In this document: piece after piece, positions 25,553-34,731 of the stretch
Layout: each line of letters opens with the position of its first letter
Position numbering within the stretch: position 1 is the first letter of the stretch
Assembly: GCA_902712845.1 (NCBI GenBank)
Contig: LR743504.1
Location: forward strand, 4,252,001-4,316,000
Length of the DNA: 64,000 nt
Source: Methylobacterium bullatum
GTDB lineage: Bacteria > Pseudomonadota > Alphaproteobacteria > Rhizobiales > Beijerinckiaceae
Reading direction: 5' to 3'
Program-made: the position numbers and the translations under genes
Notes under the pieces: model-generated
The model's input: the letters and a program-made list of their open reading frames with translations, nothing else
The model's database searches: none
What the model was told of the DNA's origin: nothing

Positions 25553-27012
25553 CGGGCGCTCAACCGGGCGCCGCCGCTGCGCGCCGTCGCGAAGTCGATG
25601 ACCTCACCGCCCTGGTGCGCGGCATGGGCCTCGGCGTCGCCCTTGAGCAGGAAGGCGTCGAGGCGCTTGTCCCTGTCGCGTACGAACCACGCCTGGGTCG
25701 CCAGGAGCTTGATCCCCGATTGCCGGTCCTGGGCGTAGAAGGCGCGGGCCTCGCGCCCCTCGCGGGTCAGGGCCGCCAGACTGGCGAAGGCCGCCTCCGG
25801 CGAGGCGTAATGCCGGACCTTGGGCTCGCCCCGGACCCAGATCTGGGCGACGCGGGTCGGATCGGTGATCGGCTGCCCGGTCCCGGCATCGTCGGCCACC
25901 AGGGGCGCCTGCGCGTAGTCCTTGAGGCGGACTTCATAGTCCAGGCCGGCCTGGGCCGAGGCGGCGCGGATGAAGCGCTCATCGACGAACCGGTCGAGGT
26001 CGATGTCGGAATCGGCTTTCTTCAGGAGCTTCAGGGTCTCGAAGGAGGTCTTCACCGCCTGTCGGTATTCCGGCTTCCAGGTCACGTCCCGGGTCTGGAG
26101 GCCGAGGGGGCCGTGGAACAGGTAGGCGACTTCGGCCTCGATCCCCGTGACCGCCTCGATCAGCTCCGCATATCTCTCCGGCTCGGCGGCGACGAGACGG
26201 TCCGCCTCGATGCCGGCCCGGAGATAGGCCGTGACGATCTCCGGGTACTTCTCCGCGTAATCCGCATCGGCGAGGGCGCCGTGGAAGGTCGGGGCCCCGG
26301 CCTGCGAGCCGTCGTAGATCTTGCGGGCGAAGCCGCGCCAGGGGAACAGCTCGGCGAAGGGCACGAAGTCGGCATGGGCGTCGATCTTGTTGGCGAGCAG
26401 GGCCGAGCCGGCGACTTCGGGCGCCTGGGTGATGATCGTCACGTCCCGCGCCGGATCCCACCCTTGCGCTTGCACGGCGCGGAGCAGGAGTCCGTGCGCC
26501 GTGGATGCGAAGGGCACGGAGATGGTCTTGCCCTTCAGGTCGGCGAGCGACTGAACGGAGGATTCCTTGGGCACCACGATGCCGTTGCCGCTGCCCTTCA
26601 CGCTGCCCGACAGCACGCTGACGAACAGGCTCCGGCGCCCGGCCTTGGCGAAGGCATAGCCGTTGAGGGAACCGGGAAAGTCGGCCATGGCGCCGAGATC
26701 GAGCTTGCCCGCCACCATCTCGTTGGTCAGCGGCGCGCCACTGGTGAAGTTGCGCCATTCGATCGCGTAGGTCGCATCCTTGTACTTGCCGTCACGGGGC
26801 AGGAACTTCTCCAGAAGCTTCAGCTCCCGGATCAGCAGGCCGCCGGTGGCGCAATTGATCGTGGTGTCCTGGGTGCCGACCGCGATGCGGATCGTCTCCG
26901 CCCGCGCCGCTCCGCAGGCCATGACTGTGAGAAGAAGCGCCGTCGCCGTACGGGCAAGAGGCCGGCCGAGGGGTCGGGCAAAGGTTCGGGCAAGCGGGCT
27001 GGGCTGGATCAC
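25549..27012 (-). CDS. ABC substrate-binding protein with C-terminal NosL-like extension (system 3)
   Basis: Long binding protein, about 487 residues where 320-340 is usual. The N-terminal part is NitT/TauT class: signal ending GAARA, then IRIAVGTQDTTINCATGGLLIRELKLLEKFL, FTSGAPLTNEMVAGKLDLGAMADFPGSLNGYA, and ISVPFASTAHGLLLRAVQAQGWDP. The last ~100 residues (AQIWVRGEPKVRHYASPEAAFASL to AWFVRDRDKRLDAFLLKGDAEAHAAHQGGEVIDFATA) look like a NosL-type copper-chaperone domain, especially the AFLLKGDAEAHAAHQGG block; this match is by eye. GTG 27012 is preferred over GTG 27045 because GGAG lies 8 nt upstream. First gene of the operon, divergent from a Crp/Fnr gene. Confidence 0.86.
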   Translation of the reverse strand: MIQPSPLARTFARPLGRPLARTATALLLTVMACGAARAETIRIAVGTQDTTINCATGGLLIRELKLLEKFLPRDGKYKDATYAIEWRNFTSGAPLTNEMVAGKLDLGAMADFPGSLNGYAFAKAGRRSLFVSVLSGSVKGSGNGIVVPKESSVQSLADLKGKTISVPFASTAHGLLLRAVQAQGWDPARDVTIITQAPEVAGSALLANKIDAHADFVPFAELFPWRGFARKIYDGSQAGAPTFHGALADADYAEKYPEIVTAYLRAGIEADRLVAAEPERYAELIEAVTGIEAEVAYLFHGPLGLQTRDVTWKPEYRQAVKTSFETLKLLKKADSDIDLDRFVDERFIRAASAQAGLDYEVRLKDYAQAPLVADDAGTGQPITDPTRVAQIWVRGEPKVRHYASPEAAFASLAALTREGREARAFYAQDRQSGIKLLATQAWFVRDRDKRLDAFLLKGDAEAHAAHQGGEVIDFATARSGGARLSAR

Positions 27013-27356
27013 GCGACGGTCTCCATCGGACGGAAAGGTCGCCACGATGCGGCGCCGGGGGCGGCGTCCGGTCGGCGTCTCGAGGCTTTGGCGACGCGCC
27101 CATTAAGCGGCGGCCGACCGCATCGCGGCGAGCAATTAATTTCATCCCGGTCGGATGTAGTGTGGAGTTACGAAGCATTTCCGGCGTGACGGAAACAATA
27201 TCTCTTTCCTTGTAGAGAATGAGGAGTTTCTGTTGTCGCGAAACCTTTCTTTGGAATTGCTCCAGGGGAAGCGGGGGCGATAATCGCAATGCCGCGTGAT
27301 CCAGCGCGTCGCGGGCGATTCCCCGTCGTATCGATCGTTCGAGAGCGGTTCCCATC
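27013..27356. promoter_or_regulatory. Divergent promoter region with an 18-bp operator-like palindrome
   Basis: 344 bp between the system 3 importer and the Crp/Fnr regulator. The perfect inverted repeat TTTCCG-N6-CGGAAA lies at 27178-27195. A 6-bp arm, 6-bp spacer geometry fits a dimeric Crp-family site, though the sequence is not the TGTGA or TTGAT consensus. Autoregulation and control of the importer by the adjacent regulator is the natural hypothesis. Confidence 0.6.
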
Positions 27357-28121
27357 ATGTCTTCGGCGGCTCTCGTACAGTCCGAAACCCGCAGGCCGGC
27401 TCCGCTGATCGCCAGTGCGCTCTTCCTCAGCGAGACAGTCGACGGGCTCGATGACGGCGCGAACTTCCTGGACGGCCTGTCCGCGAGCGAGATCGCCCGC
27501 GTGCGGGCGGCGGGGCGCTCGCTGACCCTCGCCCCCGGCGACAGCGTGTTCACGCAAGGAGCCCCCCATGCCGGGATCTTCCTCATCGAGGAGGGGCGGG
27601 TCCGGGTCTTCTATTCCGGCCCGTCCGGGCGGCAGGTGACCCTCGCCTATTGGACGCCGGGGCATTTCATCGGCGGACCGAGCATCTATGGCGGCGGCTC
27701 CCACCAATGGTCGGGCATCGCCATCGAACCGGTGCGCGTCACCGTGCTGTCGAGCGCGACCCTGCGCAGCCTGATCCGCCAGATGCCCGACTTCGCCCTC
27801 TGCCTGATCGCGGCGCTGGAGGCCAAGGGCCGCTGCTACACGGCGATGGCGCAGATGCTGGGCACCCGCTCGGTGATCGAGCGGTTGGCGCAACTCCTGC
27901 TCAATCTCGGCGATCTCTACGGGACGAACGAGGGCGGCACGGTGGTGATCCACCGCCGCATCACCCATGACGAGATCGCCGCCCTCGTCGGCTCCACCCG
28001 GCAATGGGTGACGATGATGCTCAAGCGCTTTCAGCAGGACGGGATCGTGGCGGTCGACAAGGCGCATATCCGCCTGCTGCGACCGGGCCGGCTACAGGAG
28101 ATCGTGCTGACCGAGGGCTGA
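27357..28121 (+). CDS. Crp/Fnr-family transcriptional regulator
   Basis: 254-residue regulator with an N-terminal cyclic-nucleotide-binding-type beta roll (about 40-160; LAPGDSVFTQGAPHAGIFLIEEGRVRVFY) and a C-terminal winged helix (THDEIAALVGSTRQWVTMMLKRFQQDGIV). The helix-turn-helix has STRQWVT where Crp/Fnr usually has SRETVSR-like sequence, so site preference may differ. There are no N-terminal FNR-type cysteine clusters, and the roll keeps no clear cAMP-binding RxS signature, so the effector is unknown. Divergent from the system 3 ABC operon, which I infer it controls. Confidence 0.9.
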   Translation: MSSAALVQSETRRPAPLIASALFLSETVDGLDDGANFLDGLSASEIARVRAAGRSLTLAPGDSVFTQGAPHAGIFLIEEGRVRVFYSGPSGRQVTLAYWTPGHFIGGPSIYGGGSHQWSGIAIEPVRVTVLSSATLRSLIRQMPDFALCLIAALEAKGRCYTAMAQMLGTRSVIERLAQLLLNLGDLYGTNEGGTVVIHRRITHDEIAALVGSTRQWVTMMLKRFQQDGIVAVDKAHIRLLRPGRLQEIVLTEG

Positions 28122-28309
28122 CGCCGCGGCCCGGAGGGGACGATGCACTCGCGGGACCGCGAGGATCGTCGCCCGTGTGTGCCGGCGGGCCGCCGCCCCA
28201 ACGCTCGATGCCCGATCCGACGGGACCAGCGCCCAAGCGGATCCCGCTCGGGAACGGAGCGACTCAAGGGGCGCAGGGCCGATCGCGGGCCCGAGCTCAC
28301 TGAGCCTGC

Positions 28310-29740
28310 TTAGACCCGCCCAGCTCCATCCTTCATCGCGGTTGCCGCCGCGGCCAGGCCCCAGCGGACGATCTCCTCGGCTTCCGCGGCCGACCCCGCC
28401 TCCGCGTAGCAACGCAGCTCGGGCGCATTGCCGGACGCACGGAAGTGGATCGTGCGTCCCCCGTCGAGTTCGACCCTGACACCGTCCTGTTCGTCCAAGG
28501 ATTGCGGCGTGCCGAGCGGGCGGAAGAAATCCGCGCGGAACGCCTCCCGGCCGAGTTGGCGCAGCAAGGCGCCGCTCCGCTCCGCCGGCGTTTCGGGCAG
28601 GCGGTCGCTGGCGGTCTCGCCGACATTCAGGGAGACGACGAGTTCCGCGAGCGTCATGGCGGCGTCCCGTGCCGCCGCCAGGGTCGCCACGATCGGAAGG
28701 ATCGCGTCGCGCGTGGGCAGGGCCGCGAGGATCCTGTCGCCGACGGCAATGTCCGAACCGAGGAGGAAACCGCCATTGGCCTCGAAACCGACGACGCTCG
28801 CGGCTCCGTCGCCCTGCGCCTGGCCCATCCCGGCGATGACGAACGGCGAGCCGACCTTGGTGCGCAGCACGCGTCGGAAGCCGCCCGCATGCTCGATGGC
28901 CGAGCCCGCCGTGACGGGGACGACCACCGTGTCGACGCCGAGATAGCGAGCGGTGATCAGCCCGAGGACATCGCCCCGGACGATCCGACCGGCGGCGTCC
29001 GCGAGCAGCGGCCGGTCCGCGTCGCCATCGGTCGTCACCAGCGCGTCGAAGCCGCCCGATGCCATCGCGTCGCGGATGAACGCGATATCCTCCGGGCGGT
29101 GGGCTTCGGTGTCGATCGGCACGAAACTATCGGAGCGGCCGATGGCGACGATGTCGGCCCCGAGGGCGGCCAGCACGTCGGCGAGGAGATCGCGCGCCAC
29201 GGAACTCTGCTGATAGACCGCGATCCTCTGGCCGGCCAGGACGGTGGAGGGGAAGGCATCGGTGTAGCGCTGACGGTAGCGGTCGATCGCCCCCGGTTCC
29301 GGCGTGGCGGCGTCAGTCGGCGGCATGTCGCCGACCCGAGAGATGTCGCCCAGGGCGGCGAGGATCGCGACCTCGTCGGTCTTGGTGATCTCGCCGTCGG
29401 GCCGATAGAATTTCAGGCCGTTGCGATCCGAGGGAATGTGGCTGCCGGTGACCATGACGGCGCAGGCCCCGCGCCGGAAGCCTTCGAGCGCGAGGGCCGG
29501 TGTCGGCAAGGCCCCGCAATCGAACACGGTAAAGCCGGCCCCCGCCGCGGCGGCGGCCACCGTCGCCGCGATCCCCTCGCTGCTGTCGCGCAAATCCCGC
29601 CCGATCACGACGTCGCGACTGCCGCCGGCCGTCGCGGCGATCGAACGGAAGAACGCGCTGGCATAGGCGTAGCTCGGCCATCCCACGAGGTCTGTCACCA
29701 ATCCGCGCAGGCCACTGGTCCCGAATTTCAGACTGCTCAT
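28310..29740 (-). CDS. Phosphomannomutase/phosphoglucomutase family protein
   Basis: Alpha-D-phosphohexomutase, 476 residues, interconverting hexose 1- and 6-phosphates for sugar-nucleotide synthesis. The phosphoserine is S100 in TGSHIPSDRNG (most family members have TASH), the magnesium loop is DGDADRP (D238, D240, D242), the sugar loop is GFEANGGFLLG and the C-terminal phosphate site FRASGNAPELRCY. ATG 29740 starts right at the conserved FGTSGLRG. Stands alone; convergent with the Crp gene. Sugar specificity cannot be read. Confidence 0.9.
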   Translation of the reverse strand: MSSLKFGTSGLRGLVTDLVGWPSYAYASAFFRSIAATAGGSRDVVIGRDLRDSSEGIAATVAAAAAGAGFTVFDCGALPTPALALEGFRRGACAVMVTGSHIPSDRNGLKFYRPDGEITKTDEVAILAALGDISRVGDMPPTDAATPEPGAIDRYRQRYTDAFPSTVLAGQRIAVYQQSSVARDLLADVLAALGADIVAIGRSDSFVPIDTEAHRPEDIAFIRDAMASGGFDALVTTDGDADRPLLADAAGRIVRGDVLGLITARYLGVDTVVVPVTAGSAIEHAGGFRRVLRTKVGSPFVIAGMGQAQGDGAASVVGFEANGGFLLGSDIAVGDRILAALPTRDAILPIVATLAAARDAAMTLAELVVSLNVGETASDRLPETPAERSGALLRQLGREAFRADFFRPLGTPQSLDEQDGVRVELDGGRTIHFRASGNAPELRCYAEAGSAAEAEEIVRWGLAAAATAMKDGAGRV

Positions 29741-30029
29741 GAGCTTTCCACTTGCGATGGGCGCGACGGTGCGACGAACACCGCTTTTAGGTGGAGTGTG
29801 CCGCCGCCTCAATCGGTTCCCGGCGGGTCGTCTCACTCGATTTCAAGCGCCGGGGCACATTGCCATGCGGCCACCAGGCGCTCGGGGGCCTGCGCGACCC
29901 TCACCCTCACCCTTACCCCCGCCACCGCTTCCGGCCCCGGGCACGATGGCGCAGCGGAGCTTTGTGAGTCGACGCGTCATGCCGGAATGGCGCCACTTCA
30001 GGTCGGTTGGCGGCAGGCTTGAGGCCGCT

Positions 30030-30593
30030 TCACGCAATCGCGGTGATCCGATGGAGAAGCGACATCAGGTCGGATTGGCGCCGCGTCTGCGTCTTCGAGA
30101 AGATCGACGCCAGATGTGTCCGCACGGTCCACAAAGTGATGCGTTTGTCGGATGCGATTTCCGCGAGTGTCTTTCCAAAGCAGATCTGCTTGGCGATGCT
30201 GGATTCGGTCTGCGTAAGGCCGAACATTTTCTGCATGACTTCGTTGCTGGGGTCCGGGTTCTCGTTCAGATCGACAATCGTCACGAGCGTATAGCCGTAA
30301 GCGTCGGTTTCATCGCCAGCGGGCATGGCGTGAATGGCCAGGGAGCGCTTTCCCTGGCGCGGCACCATGATCCACGACTCGAACCTGTGCCGGAACCGTG
30401 TTCCCCCCGCTTCGAGCAGTTTCTTGAAGCCGGCCCTCAGGTCCACGGAGTTGGGCGTTTCCTCGTCGTTGAATTCCTGGATGGCCCGGATGGCCGCCTG
30501 ATTGGATTCCACCACATCCCCGTCGGAATCCAGAAGCAGCGCGCCACAGTTCATGCGATCCAAAACGCCGAAGAAACGGCTGTTGAGCGACAC
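30030..30593 (-). CDS. LuxR-type regulator with a PAS-like N-terminus
   Basis: 187-residue putative transcription factor. The N-terminal ~115 residues resemble a PAS-like sensory fold (MNCGALLLDSDGDVVESNQAA, then RFESWIMVPRQGKRSLAIHAMP), and the C-terminus is a LuxR helix-turn-helix (FGLTQTESSIAKQICFGKTLAEIASDKRITLWTVRTHLASIFSK). GTG 30593 is chosen because AGGGAG lies 6 nt upstream; the in-frame ATG 30704 has no ribosome site and adds only low-complexity residues. No receiver domain, so it is not a standard response regulator. Targets unknown. Confidence 0.83.
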   Translation of the reverse strand: MSLNSRFFGVLDRMNCGALLLDSDGDVVESNQAAIRAIQEFNDEETPNSVDLRAGFKKLLEAGGTRFRHRFESWIMVPRQGKRSLAIHAMPAGDETDAYGYTLVTIVDLNENPDPSNEVMQKMFGLTQTESSIAKQICFGKTLAEIASDKRITLWTVRTHLASIFSKTQTRRQSDLMSLLHRITAIA

Positions 30594-31181
30594 GATTTGC
30601 TCCCTAATACAGATTTGTTCAGTATTATCGTGTCCGACGCCTGCTACGTCTTCGGCGCTACAGGAACGGAGCCTGCCCGATTTGCCTTGCGAGCGGAAAG
30701 GCATCCAAGGCGAGATGAAATCTCCAAAATCCGCATTCCCTCGTCCAACTACTCAAGTAGTCATCAAGGCGGCTCGCCAAAAACTTCGAGCGCCGCAAAA
30801 TCATTCGCACATGCCTTATAGAGATTGTTTTCACAATGAAACGTACATGTTCATAATTCTCGCCCGCTCCGATTGTTGCTAGTCCAGATTACGGGGCGGG
30901 TCGATATTTTTACATCCCCACGATAACTTGTTGACCGACGTGGGAAATTCTCGATTTTCAACAGATCGGGGATCACGACTCGCTCTCTGCTCGAGTGATG
31001 ATTTCGGTTTGTCATCACTCATATGAGGGAGGCCGGCGGGATTTTATTTGTGGGTCGCTCCCTCGGACGCGCGATGTCCGACGTTTCCCCACAACCTGAA
31101 CGTTGAATTGCATTTTTTTGAAGTAACGACCGGTGATGGGCTTCCTTTGGCGTGCCGCCCCCGCCGGTCCAGCGGGCACGC
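30594..31181. other. 588-bp AT-rich gene-free region
   Basis: Between two leftward regulator genes. Base composition is visibly lower in GC than the neighbourhood, notably 30720-30910. A perfect 9-bp stem GAGTGATGA / TCATCACTC with a 10-nt loop lies at 30993-31020. No coding sequence is supported on either strand. It presumably contains the promoter of the LuxR-type gene. Confidence 0.55.
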
Positions 31182-32150
31182 TCATCCCACGTGTTGCAAC
31201 CCCTCCGGGGCGAGGGTGCGGAGGCAGGGAAGGGACGGAGACGGGATCCCGACCTGCAGCGAGGGATCGGCGCGGAAAAGCCGCTTCAGGAACCCCGTCA
31301 CCGCCTGGATGCGGGGGGAGAAGCGCAGGTCCGTATGCACGTTGAGCCAGAGATCGCGGCTGGTCGAGGCGCTTTCATGGAGCACGGGGACGAGGTCGTC
31401 GCGCCCGTTCACGGCGAAACTCGGCAGAAGCACGAGGCCGAGACCGCCGGCGGCGGCGTTCTTCTGTGCGATCATGCTGTTGGAATGGAACACGATGTGA
31501 CGGTCGAGCACGACGTCGTCGAGCCAGCGGACGCAATCCACCTGGATGAGATCGCTGATGTAGGAGACGAAGGCGTGATGGCCCAGCTCGTCGACGCTCC
31601 GCGGCGTGCCGGCCCGGGCAAGGTAGGCGGGGGCGCCGTAGAGGCCGAGCCGGAAGCGTCCCACCTGTTCGGAGACCAGCCCCTGGCCCGGCGGTTTGAA
31701 GAAGCTCAGGAAGAGGTCGGCTTCGCGCCGGTTGACGTAGACGGTCTGGGATGAGGTGACGAGTTCCACCGCGAGATCCGGATGGGTCTCACGCAGGCGC
31801 ACGAAGCGCTCGGCGAGGTAGAGCGAGGCGATGCCCTCCATCGTCGCGAGCCGCACCCGCCCGCTGGCCTGTGCTGCCGAGGGAGAAACCTCCTCGCCCA
31901 TGGCGATGACCGCGCTCTCGACCCGCTCGGCATGCCCGAGGAGGCGCTGGCCCGGCTCACTCAGGCGAAGCCCTGACGGCACGCGCTCGAAGAGCGCGAT
32001 GCCCAGCGCACTCTCCAGATGGGCGAGGCGGCGGCTCACCGTCGATTGATCGACCTTCAGGCGCTTGGCCGCCCCGGCGAGGCTGCCGCCCCTGGCGGCG
32101 TTGAGGAAAACCTTCAGGTCGTCCCAGTCGAGCAGATCGAGCGCAGCCAT
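31182..32150 (-). CDS. LysR-family transcriptional regulator
   Basis: 322-residue LysR-type regulator. The N-terminal winged helix (about 8-67: LKVFLNAARGGSLAGAAKRLKVDQSTVSRRLAHLESALGIALFERVPSGLRL) is canonical, followed by a periplasmic-binding-protein-like effector domain from about 95. Divergent from the nitrilase-Liv operon with about 140 bp between, the normal layout for a LysR activator of its neighbour; I infer it responds to a nitrile, amide or related compound. Confidence 0.92.
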   Translation of the reverse strand: MAALDLLDWDDLKVFLNAARGGSLAGAAKRLKVDQSTVSRRLAHLESALGIALFERVPSGLRLSEPGQRLLGHAERVESAVIAMGEEVSPSAAQASGRVRLATMEGIASLYLAERFVRLRETHPDLAVELVTSSQTVYVNRREADLFLSFFKPPGQGLVSEQVGRFRLGLYGAPAYLARAGTPRSVDELGHHAFVSYISDLIQVDCVRWLDDVVLDRHIVFHSNSMIAQKNAAAGGLGLVLLPSFAVNGRDDLVPVLHESASTSRDLWLNVHTDLRFSPRIQAVTGFLKRLFRADPSLQVGIPSPSLPCLRTLAPEGLQHVG

Positions 32151-32291
32151 GGGGATCGGTTGGCAAGACTCGCGCCAAGCCCGGCCATCCGGTCGCCACC
32201 CGCGCCGGCCCCTTCCGCAAGGCGCCTTGCAGATTTGCCCACTTCGCGCGCGCCGGGCGCCGGCTAGGCTGGTTCACGAAAGGGTGAGTTC

Positions 32292-33314
32292 ATGCTTCCA
32301 CGCTTCAAGGCCGCGGCGATCCACGCCGCCCCCGTCTTCCTCGACGCCGCCGCCACCACCGACAAGGCGGTCTCGTTGATCCACGAGGCGGCGCGGGCGG
32401 GGGCGGGCCTCGTCGCCTTCCCGGAGACCTTCATCCCGGCCTTTCCGGTCTGGGCGGCGCTCTCGGCTCCCATCGACAACCACGACCTCTTCGCCCTCAT
32501 GGTCGAGCAATCCGTCCTGGTCGACGGGCCGGAGATCGGGCGCATCCGTCAGGCGGCGCAGAAGGCGGGCATCGTCGTGTCCTTGGGGCTCAGCGAGCGA
32601 TCGCCCGTGAGCGTCGGCTGCCTGTGGAACGCCAACCTCATCATCGGCGCGGATGGCGCGATCCTGAACCATCATCGCAAACTGATGCCGACCTATTACG
32701 AGAAGCTCATCTGGGCCCCGGGCGACGGCGCCGGGCTGAAGGTCGTGGAGACCGGGATCGGGCGTATCGGCCAGCTCATCTGCGGCGAGAACACCAACCC
32801 GCTGGCACGCTATGCCCTGATGGCGCAGGGCGAGCAGTTCCACATCTCGTCCTGGCCCCCGGTCTGGCCGACGCGGCGGCCGAAGGGGGGCGGCAATTAC
32901 GACAACCTGGCGGCCAACCGCCTGCGGGCCAGCGCCCATTGCTTCGAGGCCAAGGTCTTCGGCCTCGTGACGGCGGGCATGCTGGACGGCAAGGCCTACG
33001 ACTTCCTCACCGCCCGCGATCCCGGCGCCGCCGACGTGCTCGACGGGACGCCGCGCGCCGCCTCGTTCTTCGTCGATCCCACGGGGGCGCAGATCGGCGA
33101 GGCGCTGCAGGAGGAGGGGATCCTCTATGCGGAGATCGACCTCGATGCCTGCATCGAGCCCAAGCAGTTCCACGACGTGGTCGGCTATTACAACCGCTTC
33201 GATGTGTTCGACCTCGGGGTGAACCGCCAGCGGCTCGTTCCCGCCCGGTTCCGCGACGGCCCGGAGCTTGCTGCCGCGTCCGAGCCCCCGGCCCCACCAG
33301 CGAACGGCGCGTGA
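32292..33314 (+). CDS. Nitrilase (carbon-nitrogen hydrolase family)
   Basis: 340-residue cytoplasmic nitrilase converting a nitrile to carboxylate and ammonia. The catalytic triad is clear: E45 (FPETFIPAFP), K130 (HHRKLMPT) and C164 (GQLICGENTNPLARY). PETFIPAFPVW and CGENTNPLARYALMAQGEQ are characteristic of true nitrilases rather than amidases or cyanide hydratases. Probably the first gene of an operon with the Liv-type ABC genes 92 bp downstream, and divergent from the LysR gene. Aliphatic or aromatic preference cannot be told. Confidence 0.92.
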   Translation: MLPRFKAAAIHAAPVFLDAAATTDKAVSLIHEAARAGAGLVAFPETFIPAFPVWAALSAPIDNHDLFALMVEQSVLVDGPEIGRIRQAAQKAGIVVSLGLSERSPVSVGCLWNANLIIGADGAILNHHRKLMPTYYEKLIWAPGDGAGLKVVETGIGRIGQLICGENTNPLARYALMAQGEQFHISSWPPVWPTRRPKGGGNYDNLAANRLRASAHCFEAKVFGLVTAGMLDGKAYDFLTARDPGAADVLDGTPRAASFFVDPTGAQIGEALQEEGILYAEIDLDACIEPKQFHDVVGYYNRFDVFDLGVNRQRLVPARFRDGPELAAASEPPAPPANGA

Positions 33315-33406
33315 GCGACCGACCACGCGGAAGTCCGCTCCTCTTCCTTGCGTCCGCTCCTTCGCCCCCGATCCTTCGCCTCAACGACCCAGAATGGAGA
33401 TGTGCC

Positions 33407-34720
33407 ATGACCATCGACCGTCGCAAGCTCATCCTCGGAGGTGCCGCCGGACTGATGCTGCCGGATCTTCGTGGAGCCCTCGCCCAGAGTCCGGCCCAGA
33501 TCGGAACGTTCCCCGGGGGCGTCGGCGCGGACTCGGTCTTCGTCGGCCTCAACATGCCGCTCACCGGGGTCTTTTCCGGCGACGGCAGCGACCTGAAGCT
33601 CGGCTATGAACTCGCCATCGCGCAGATCAACGCGGGCGGCGAGATCCCCGCCGCCTGGGGGCTCAAGGGCAAGGGCGTCCTCGGCCGCCAGATCCGCCAC
33701 AAGATCGCTGATACGGAGGGCAAGCCCAACGTGGCGGTCCAGGCCGCGACGCAGTTCATCCAGCGCGACAAGGCCATCCTGTTCCAGGGCTCCGTCAGCA
33801 GCGCCGAGGCCATCGCCCTCGAGGAGCTCGCGAGCCGCGACAAGGTCCTCTACATGGTCGGCATCGCCGGCTCGAACGACGTCACCGGCAAGAACTGCCA
33901 GCGCTACGGCTTCCGCTCGCAGCAGAACGCCTACATGGCCGCCAAGGCCCTCGCCCCCGTCGTCGCCAAGGCGCTCGGCAAGAAGCTCAAGGCCGCCTTC
34001 CTCGTTCCCGACTACACCTACGGCCAGACAGTCTACGATTCCTTCTCCAAGTTCTCGAAGGAGCAGGGCTGGACGCAGGTCCTCAAGGAGACGGTCCCCC
34101 TGGGGACGGCCGATTACAGCTCGGCCCTCCTCAACATCGCCAACAGCGGCGCCGACGTCTTCGTCAACATCTGCTTCGGCTCGGATGCCGTGGCCTCCAC
34201 GAAGCAGGCCGAGCAGTTCGGTGTCCTGTCCAGCATGAAGCTCGTGGTGCCGAACCTGTCCTCGTTCCAGGACAAGGAAGTCGGCCCGGAACTGATGCAG
34301 GGCGTCTACGGCTCCTGCGACTTCTGGTGGACGCTGCAGGACCGCTTCCCCCTCGCCAAGACCTTCGTGGACGCCTTCCTCGCGCGGAACGCCTATCACC
34401 CGCGCTGGGGCGCCCACATCGCCTACATGCAGACCTATCTCTGGGCGCTCTCGGTGGAGAGGGCTGGCGGTTTCAACCCCGTCGACATCATCAAGGTGAT
34501 GGAGGGCTCGAAGGCGCAGCCCTACGAGACCACGATCGGCCGCGTCTATTTCCGCGCCGAGGACCACCAGATGGTCCGCCCGATCCCGATCCTGCGCGGC
34601 AAGGCGCCCTCGGCCATGAAGGGGCCGGAGGATTTCTACGAGGTCGTCGACCTCGTGGACGGCGAGACCGTAATGAACCCGCCCGATCTCTTCGGGTGCA
34701 AGCTCGGCCCCTACAGCTGA
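33407..34720 (+). CDS. Branched-chain amino acid/urea-type ABC substrate-binding protein
   Basis: 437-residue type I periplasmic binding protein of the Leu/Ile/Val, amide and urea class. Signal DRRKLILGGAAGLMLPDLRGALAQ is followed by VFVGLNMPLTGVFSGDGSDLKLGYELAIAQINAGGEI and later FLVPDYTYGQTVYDSFSKF. ATG 33407 is supported by GGAGA about 8 nt upstream and by the signal peptide. It starts the transporter part of the nitrilase operon, so its ligand may be a nitrile, an amide or the acid product rather than an amino acid. Confidence 0.9.
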   Translation: MTIDRRKLILGGAAGLMLPDLRGALAQSPAQIGTFPGGVGADSVFVGLNMPLTGVFSGDGSDLKLGYELAIAQINAGGEIPAAWGLKGKGVLGRQIRHKIADTEGKPNVAVQAATQFIQRDKAILFQGSVSSAEAIALEELASRDKVLYMVGIAGSNDVTGKNCQRYGFRSQQNAYMAAKALAPVVAKALGKKLKAAFLVPDYTYGQTVYDSFSKFSKEQGWTQVLKETVPLGTADYSSALLNIANSGADVFVNICFGSDAVASTKQAEQFGVLSSMKLVVPNLSSFQDKEVGPELMQGVYGSCDFWWTLQDRFPLAKTFVDAFLARNAYHPRWGAHIAYMQTYLWALSVERAGGFNPVDIIKVMEGSKAQPYETTIGRVYFRAEDHQMVRPIPILRGKAPSAMKGPEDFYEVVDLVDGETVMNPPDLFGCKLGPYS

Positions 34721-34731
34721 GGCGCGCCATC

